Shown here: positions 5,517-8,891 of the stretch, piece by piece | Layout of the letters: each line of letters starts with the position of its first letter | Numbering within the stretch: the first letter of the stretch is position 1 | Made by a program: the position numbers and the translations under genes | The notes under the pieces: model-generated | Seen by the model: the letters and a program-made list of their open reading frames with translations, nothing else | The model's database searches: none | Told to the model about the DNA's origin: nothing | NCBI GenBank assembly: GCA_964637655.1 | Contig: CAZWUZ010000164.1 | Location: 1-8,891, forward strand | Length of the DNA stretch: 8,891 nt | Source of the DNA: CAZWUZ01 sp964637655 [NCBI: uncultured bacterium] | GTDB taxonomy: Bacteria; DAOPZR01 | Reading direction: 5' to 3'

Positions 5517-8267
5517 ATGCCGATCAGCTGGAACGAGATCCGCGACCGCGCGCTGCGCTTCAGCGCGGAGTTCAAGCACGACACCGCCGAGGATGCCGAG
5601 GCCAAATCGTTCTGGGACGCCTTTTTCAACATCTTCGGCGTGCCGCGTCGCCGTGTCGCCACCTTCGAAACGCCGGTCAAAAAGCAGGACGGGCGCGGCG
5701 GCTACATCGACCTGCTGTGGAAGGGGGTGCTGCTCGTCGAGCACAAGTCGCGCGGCAAGGACCTCGACCGCGCCTTCCGGCAGGCCGTCGACTACTTCCC
5801 CAATCTGCCGGACCGCGACCTGCCCAAATACGTGCTCGTCTCCGATTTCGCCCGCTTCCGCCTCTATAACCTCGAGGATGACACGCAGGACGAATTCCCG
5901 CTGGCCGACCTGCATAAGCAGGTGAAACTGTTCGGTTTCATGGCCGGTTACCAGACGCAAAAAATCACGCCCGAGGACCCCGCCAATATCAAGGCGGCGG
6001 AACTGATGGGGAAACTGCACGACCAGCTCAAGGCCTCGGGGTATGCCGGGCATCCCCTCGAAGTGTTTCTCGTCCGCCTCCTCTTCTGCCTCTTCGCCGA
6101 GGACACCGGCATTTTCGAGAAGCGCCAGTTCCAGGACTATCTCGAACTGCGCACTGCGCCCGACGGTCATGACCTGGGCGCGCACCTGAGCATGGTTTTC
6201 CATGTGCTCAACACCGACCTGCCGCAGCGCCAGCAGAAACTCGACGAACATCTTGCCGCGTTCCCCTACGTCAACGGCAAACTCTTCGCCGAGGTGCTGC
6301 CGCCCGCGTCATTCGACAGCGCCATGCGCACCGCCCTGCTCGACTGCTGCGCGCTCGACTGGAGCCGCATCAGTCCCGCCATCTTCGGTTCGCTCTTTCA
6401 GTCAGTGATGGACGCGAAGGCACGACGCAACCTCGGTGCGCATTACACGCGCGAGACCAACATCCTGCGCCTGATCAAGCCCCTCTTCCTCGATACCTTG
6501 TGGGCCGAGTTCGTCGCCGTACAGCGCAGCCGCCCGAAACTGCTGGCGCTGCAGCAGAAACTCGCGGGACTGAAGTTTCTCGATCCCGCCTGCGGTTGCG
6601 GCAATTTCCTCGTCATCGCCTACCGCGAATTGCGCCTGCTGGAACTGGCCATTCTCAAGGAACTGCACACCTCGGGGCAGTTGCACCTTGACATCCGCGC
6701 CATTGTGCACGTCAATGTCAACCAGTTTTCCGGCATCGAGTGCGAGGAGTTCCCCGCGCAGATTGCGCAGGTGGCGCTCTGGCTCACCGACCATCAGATG
6801 AACATGGAAATCACCCGGGAATTCGGGCCGTATCTCGATATGCTGCCGCTGACCAAGTCGGCCACCATCGTGCACGGCAATGCGCTGACGCTCGACTGGC
6901 GCACCGTCGTCGCACCTGCAGAACTGTCGTACCTCCTCGGCAATCCCCCGTTTGTCGGCGCCAAGTTCATGAGCGAGACGCAGCGCGCGGAAATGGCGGC
7001 GGTCTTTGGCGCCGTGCGCGGCGCGGGGGTCATCGATTATGTCGGCGCGTGGTACCGCAAGGCGGCCGACTACATGGCGGAAAACCGCGCCATTACGGCT
7101 GCGTTCGTCTCGGCCAACTCGATTACGCAGGGGGAACAGGTGACCGCGCTGTGGTGCGACCTGTTCGCGCGCGGCGTGCAGTTCCATTTCGCGCATCGCA
7201 CCTTCCAGTGGTCGAGTGAAGCGCGCGGTGCGGCCGCCGTGCATTGCGTCATTATCGGCTTTGCCCTGCGCGAGCCGCCGCAGCGCGTGCTCTTCGAATA
7301 CGCCACGCTGCAGGCGGAACCGCAGGCGCTCAATGTCGCCCGCATCAGCCCGTATCTGGTCGATGCGCCCGTGGTCTGGCTGGAAAACCGCAGCCAGCCG
7401 CTGTGTGACGTGCCGGCCATGGCCATCGGCAATCAACCGATCGACGGCGGCAATTACCTGTTCACGCCGGAAGAAAAGGCGCAATTCCTTGCCAGCGAAT
7501 CGGCAGCGGCAGCGCACTTTCGACGCTGGCTGGGGGCAGAGGAATTCATCAACGGCATCGAGCGCTGGTGCCTGTGGCTGGGTGACTGCCCGCCGGAACA
7601 GTTGCGCGCCATGCCTAAATGCCTGAAACGCATTGAGGCCGTACGCCAGTTCCGGCTCGCCTCGAAAAGAGCCGCCACACGCAAAATCGCCGCCACCCCA
7701 ACCCGTTTTCTCGTTGAAAATATGCCGACTGGTCATTCGCTGGTCGTACCTGAGGTATCAAGCGAACGGCGTCAGTTTATTCCCGTCGGCTTTATCGGGC
7801 CTGACATACTCTGCAGCAATTTGCTGAAGCTGGTGCCCGACGCCACGCTCTATCATTTCGGTGTCATTCAATCGACCATGCACATGGCGTGGACGCGCAT
7901 TGCCTGTGGTCGTCTGAAAAGCGATTACCGCTATTCCAGCGGCATCGTCTACAATAATTTTCCGTGGCCGACACCGACGGACAGGCAACGCGCCGCCATC
8001 GAAACCGCCGCGCAGGGCGTGCTCGATGCCCGCGCGCAATTCCCGCAGAGCACGCTTGCCGACCTCTATGACCCCGTCACCATGCCGCCCGCGCTCACCC
8101 GCGCGCATCAGGACCTCGACCGCGCCGTCGATGCCGCTTACGGCAAGACCAGTTTCGTCAACGAACTCGCCCGCATCACCTTGCTGTTCGAGCGCTATCA
8201 GGCCATCGTCAGCCCGCTCTTCTCTCCGCCCAAGCGTACCCGCGGCGGCCGCCGCAATCAGGTGTAG
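5517..8267 (+). CDS. MmeI-like (type IIL) restriction-modification enzyme
   Basis: At 916 aa this is close to MmeI (919 aa) and shows the MmeI domain order. The N-terminal nuclease has D65-x9-E75-H-K77, the same PD-(D/E)xK spacing as MmeI (D70, E80, K82). A helical spacer (about 150-300) follows. The gamma-class N6-adenine methyltransferase carries GAHYT (307-311), the SAM loop FLDPACGCGNF (354-364), acidic E408 in GIECEEF and the catalytic NPPF (476-479) within LLGNPPFVG. The target-recognition region (about 620-820) contains SSERRQFIPVGF (748-759) and SGIVYNNFPWP (807-817), and a short helical C-terminus follows. Such enzymes bind an asymmetric site, methylate one adenine and cut about 20 nt away if unmodified, so one polypeptide serves as both restriction enzyme and protective methylase. 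No key residue is missing. The start at 5517 has only a weak GTGAG at 10 nt spacing. Bases 7681-7980 are AT-richer than the rest. The recognition site cannot be read by eye. Confidence 0.9.
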   Translation: MPISWNEIRDRALRFSAEFKHDTAEDAEAKSFWDAFFNIFGVPRRRVATFETPVKKQDGRGGYIDLLWKGVLLVEHKSRGKDLDRAFRQAVDYFPNLPDRDLPKYVLVSDFARFRLYNLEDDTQDEFPLADLHKQVKLFGFMAGYQTQKITPEDPANIKAAELMGKLHDQLKASGYAGHPLEVFLVRLLFCLFAEDTGIFEKRQFQDYLELRTAPDGHDLGAHLSMVFHVLNTDLPQRQQKLDEHLAAFPYVNGKLFAEVLPPASFDSAMRTALLDCCALDWSRISPAIFGSLFQSVMDAKARRNLGAHYTRETNILRLIKPLFLDTLWAEFVAVQRSRPKLLALQQKLAGLKFLDPACGCGNFLVIAYRELRLLELAILKELHTSGQLHLDIRAIVHVNVNQFSGIECEEFPAQIAQVALWLTDHQMNMEITREFGPYLDMLPLTKSATIVHGNALTLDWRTVVAPAELSYLLGNPPFVGAKFMSETQRAEMAAVFGAVRGAGVIDYVGAWYRKAADYMAENRAITAAFVSANSITQGEQVTALWCDLFARGVQFHFAHRTFQWSSEARGAAAVHCVIIGFALREPPQRVLFEYATLQAEPQALNVARISPYLVDAPVVWLENRSQPLCDVPAMAIGNQPIDGGNYLFTPEEKAQFLASESAAAAHFRRWLGAEEFINGIERWCLWLGDCPPEQLRAMPKCLKRIEAVRQFRLASKRAATRKIAATPTRFLVENMPTGHSLVVPEVSSERRQFIPVGFIGPDILCSNLLKLVPDATLYHFGVIQSTMHMAWTRIACGRLKSDYRYSSGIVYNNFPWPTPTDRQRAAIETAAQGVLDARAQFPQSTLADLYDPVTMPPALTRAHQDLDRAVDAAYGKTSFVNELARITLLFERYQAIVSPLFSPPKRTRGGRRNQV

Positions 8268-8290
8268 CCCCCTCGCCTCGCGACCAATCC

Positions 8291-8319
8291 TTGACCGATA
8301 GTATCACCTGTAGTATCAT
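8291..8319 (+). promoter_or_regulatory. Sigma-70-type promoter of the HicB gene
   Basis: TTGACC (8291-8296) and TATCAT (8314-8319) are spaced by 17 bp, and each matches consensus at 5 of 6 positions. The start would fall near 8326, about 35 nt before ATG 8361. Confidence 0.65.
8299..8318 (+). repeat. Tandem 8-bp repeats in the promoter, candidate HicB operator
   Basis: TAGTATCA occurs at 8299-8306 and again at 8311-8318, 12 bp apart, roughly one helical turn. The first copy lies in GATAGTATC (8297-8305), a perfect palindrome around a central G. The repeats occupy the promoter spacer and the -10 box, where binding of the encoded ribbon-helix-helix protein would block transcription. Operator function is inferred from position and spacing. 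Confidence 0.45.
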
Positions 8320-8360
8320 CACAACGGTGCACAAACTGCGTGCCGGGAAAGGACACTGAC

Positions 8361-8681
8361 ATGCCGGACCGTTATGCGTATCGCGTCATCTGGTCGGAGG
8401 AGGACGGCGAGTATGTCGGCCTCTGCGCTGAATTTCCGTCACTGAGTCATCCGGCAAAATCGCCGGAAAAGGCACTGGCCGGCATCCGCAAACTCGTGGG
8501 GCATATCGTTGCCGATCTGCGCAAGAACGGCGAAGCCATTCCGGAGCCGCTCGGTCTGCTCCGCTACAGCGGTCGCTTTGTCGTACGCGTCTCCCCGGAA
8601 ATTCACCGTCGCCTGGCACTGGAAGCGGCGGAAGCGGGCGTGTCGCTCAATGCCTGCGTCGCCGCCCGTCTCGCCGGCTGA
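8361..8681 (+). CDS. HicB family antitoxin (orphan, two-domain)
   Basis: A 106-aa protein with the full HicB layout. The N-terminal partial RNase H-like domain reads YRVIWSEEDGEYVGLCAEF, then PSLSH and SPEKALAGIRKLV (residues about 5-50), followed by GEAIPEPL. A C-terminal ribbon-helix-helix DNA-binding domain reads SGRFVVRVSPEIHRRLALEA and GVSLNACVAARLA (about 71-105), where the RVS strand and SLN turn are typical. ATG 8361 is chosen because AAAGGA (8348-8353) lies 7 nt upstream; a GTG at 8340 would add seven residues before it. HicB neutralises HicA and represses its own operon. No hicA-sized gene flanks it (93 nt to the RM gene upstream, a repeat region downstream), so it is either an orphan regulator or the partner of a distant toxin. 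Confidence 0.88.
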   Translation: MPDRYAYRVIWSEEDGEYVGLCAEFPSLSHPAKSPEKALAGIRKLVGHIVADLRKNGEAIPEPLGLLRYSGRFVVRVSPEIHRRLALEAAEAGVSLNACVAARLAG

Positions 8682-8719
8682 TAGCGCCTCACCTGACACT
8701 ACATTTCGGCTTGACGTAG

Positions 8720-8765
8720 CCCCTCACCCGACGCTGCGCGTCGCCCTCTCCCTGAGGGAGAGGGG
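8720..8765 (+). repeat. REP-like palindromic element, two hairpins (copy B)
   Basis: CGACGC (8729-8734) pairs with GCGTCG (8738-8743) around TGC. CCCTCTCCC (8744-8752) then pairs perfectly with GGGAGAGGG (8756-8764) around TGA. The flank is CCCCTCACC. Read on the other strand it has the same order of parts as the element at 3983-4023. The second stem could also help terminate the hicB transcript. Confidence 0.65.
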
Positions 8766-8813
8766 ACGTACTGGCTGAACAGTTGCCTGGAAGAAGATTT
8801 TTCGTAGCTATTT

Positions 8814-8846
8814 ACCCTCATCCAACCGTCCCCCTCAGAGAGGGGG
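8814..8846 (+). repeat. REP-like palindrome (degenerate copy C)
   Basis: CCCTCATCC is followed by a 7-bp stem, CCCCCTC (8830-8836) with GAGGGGG (8840-8846), around a 3-nt loop. It looks like copy B with the GC hairpin lost. Confidence 0.5.
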
Positions 8847-8855
8847 TAGGCAACA

Positions 8856-8882
8856 CCCTCTCCCGCCTGCGGCGGGAGAGGG
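8856..8882 (+). repeat. REP-like palindrome with 12-bp perfect stem (copy D)
   Basis: CCCTCTCCCGCC (8856-8867) pairs perfectly with GGCGGGAGAGGG (8871-8882) around TGC. It is the strongest stem in the window and belongs to the same sequence family as copies A-C. Confidence 0.65.
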
Positions 8883-8891
8883 AAGGGTGGC

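Larger units (their letters stand above)
8682..8891. other. Gene-free end of the window, rich in palindromes
   Basis: No supportable gene lies after the HicB stop. The stretch holds four hairpins of the CCCTCTCCC type (listed separately) separated by an AT-richer piece at about 8770-8815, and it may continue beyond the window. Confidence 0.6.

Noticed and set aside
6402-7736. 444-codon frame antisense to the methyltransferase domain
   Set aside because: Shadow frame; the sense frame carries all catalytic motifs of the RM enzyme.
5517-8267. DISARM, BREX or Dnd-type methylase
   Set aside because: No helicase, ATPase, phospholipase or phosphatase-like defence partners flank the gene, and the intact D-x9-ExK nuclease plus length of 916 aa fit a stand-alone MmeI-type enzyme.
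8682-8891. CRISPR array in the repeat-rich end
   Set aside because: The repeats are palindromes of unequal length and spacing, with no regular repeat-spacer pattern and no cas genes.

Overview
The window is a high-GC (mostly 60-70 % G+C in genes) stretch of bacterial chromosome, most likely from a proteobacterium. This rests on the hisD-hisC-hisB order with a monofunctional IGP dehydratase, a small outer-membrane beta-barrel protein ending in Phe, and CCCTCTCCC/GGGAGAGGG palindromic intergenic repeats of a kind common in beta- and gammaproteobacteria. I cannot name the species.

Layout. (1) 1-59, minus strand: the first 19 codons of a response-regulator gene that runs off the left edge. Just upstream of it (81-248, minus) is a short frame ending in a charged coiled-coil-like tail, possibly the remnant or C-terminus of a partner gene. 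(2) About 250-900: no supportable gene. (3) 910-3799, plus: a tight histidine-biosynthesis cluster. hisD and hisC overlap by ATGA, hisB lies 11 nt after hisC, and a strong hairpin follows hisB directly. The usual hisG upstream and hisHAF(I) downstream are not here, so the pathway genes must be split in this genome. (4) 3800-4134: a gap with one two-hairpin palindromic repeat and hairpins in the leader of the next gene. (5) 4135-4707: a secreted small beta-barrel outer-membrane protein, followed by an 11-bp GC hairpin. (6) 4744-8267: a promoter-led unit made of a HicB-like gene (150 aa), a HicA-like toxin gene (80 aa) and a 916-aa single-chain restriction-modification enzyme of the MmeI (type IIL) family with intact nuclease and methyltransferase motifs. 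(7) 8291-8681: a separate promoter with tandem 8-bp repeats drives a canonical two-domain HicB antitoxin that has no HicA beside it in the window. (8) 8682-8891: gene-free end with a run of palindromic repeats.

How the parts work together. hisD, hisC and hisB encode the final oxidation, transamination and dehydration enzymes of histidine synthesis. The right half is a small defence locus. The MmeI-like protein should both methylate adenine at its site and cut unmodified DNA. The HicBA-like pair upstream, probably on the same transcript, looks like a toxin-antitoxin module that could stabilise or guard it. The target-recognition part of the enzyme has clearly lower G+C (about 54 %) than the gene around it, which suggests replacement of the specificity domain by recombination. 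Nothing here is proven to be a new system. The most interesting points are the HicBA-RM linkage, the TRD composition step and the orphan HicB with its own repeat-bearing promoter.
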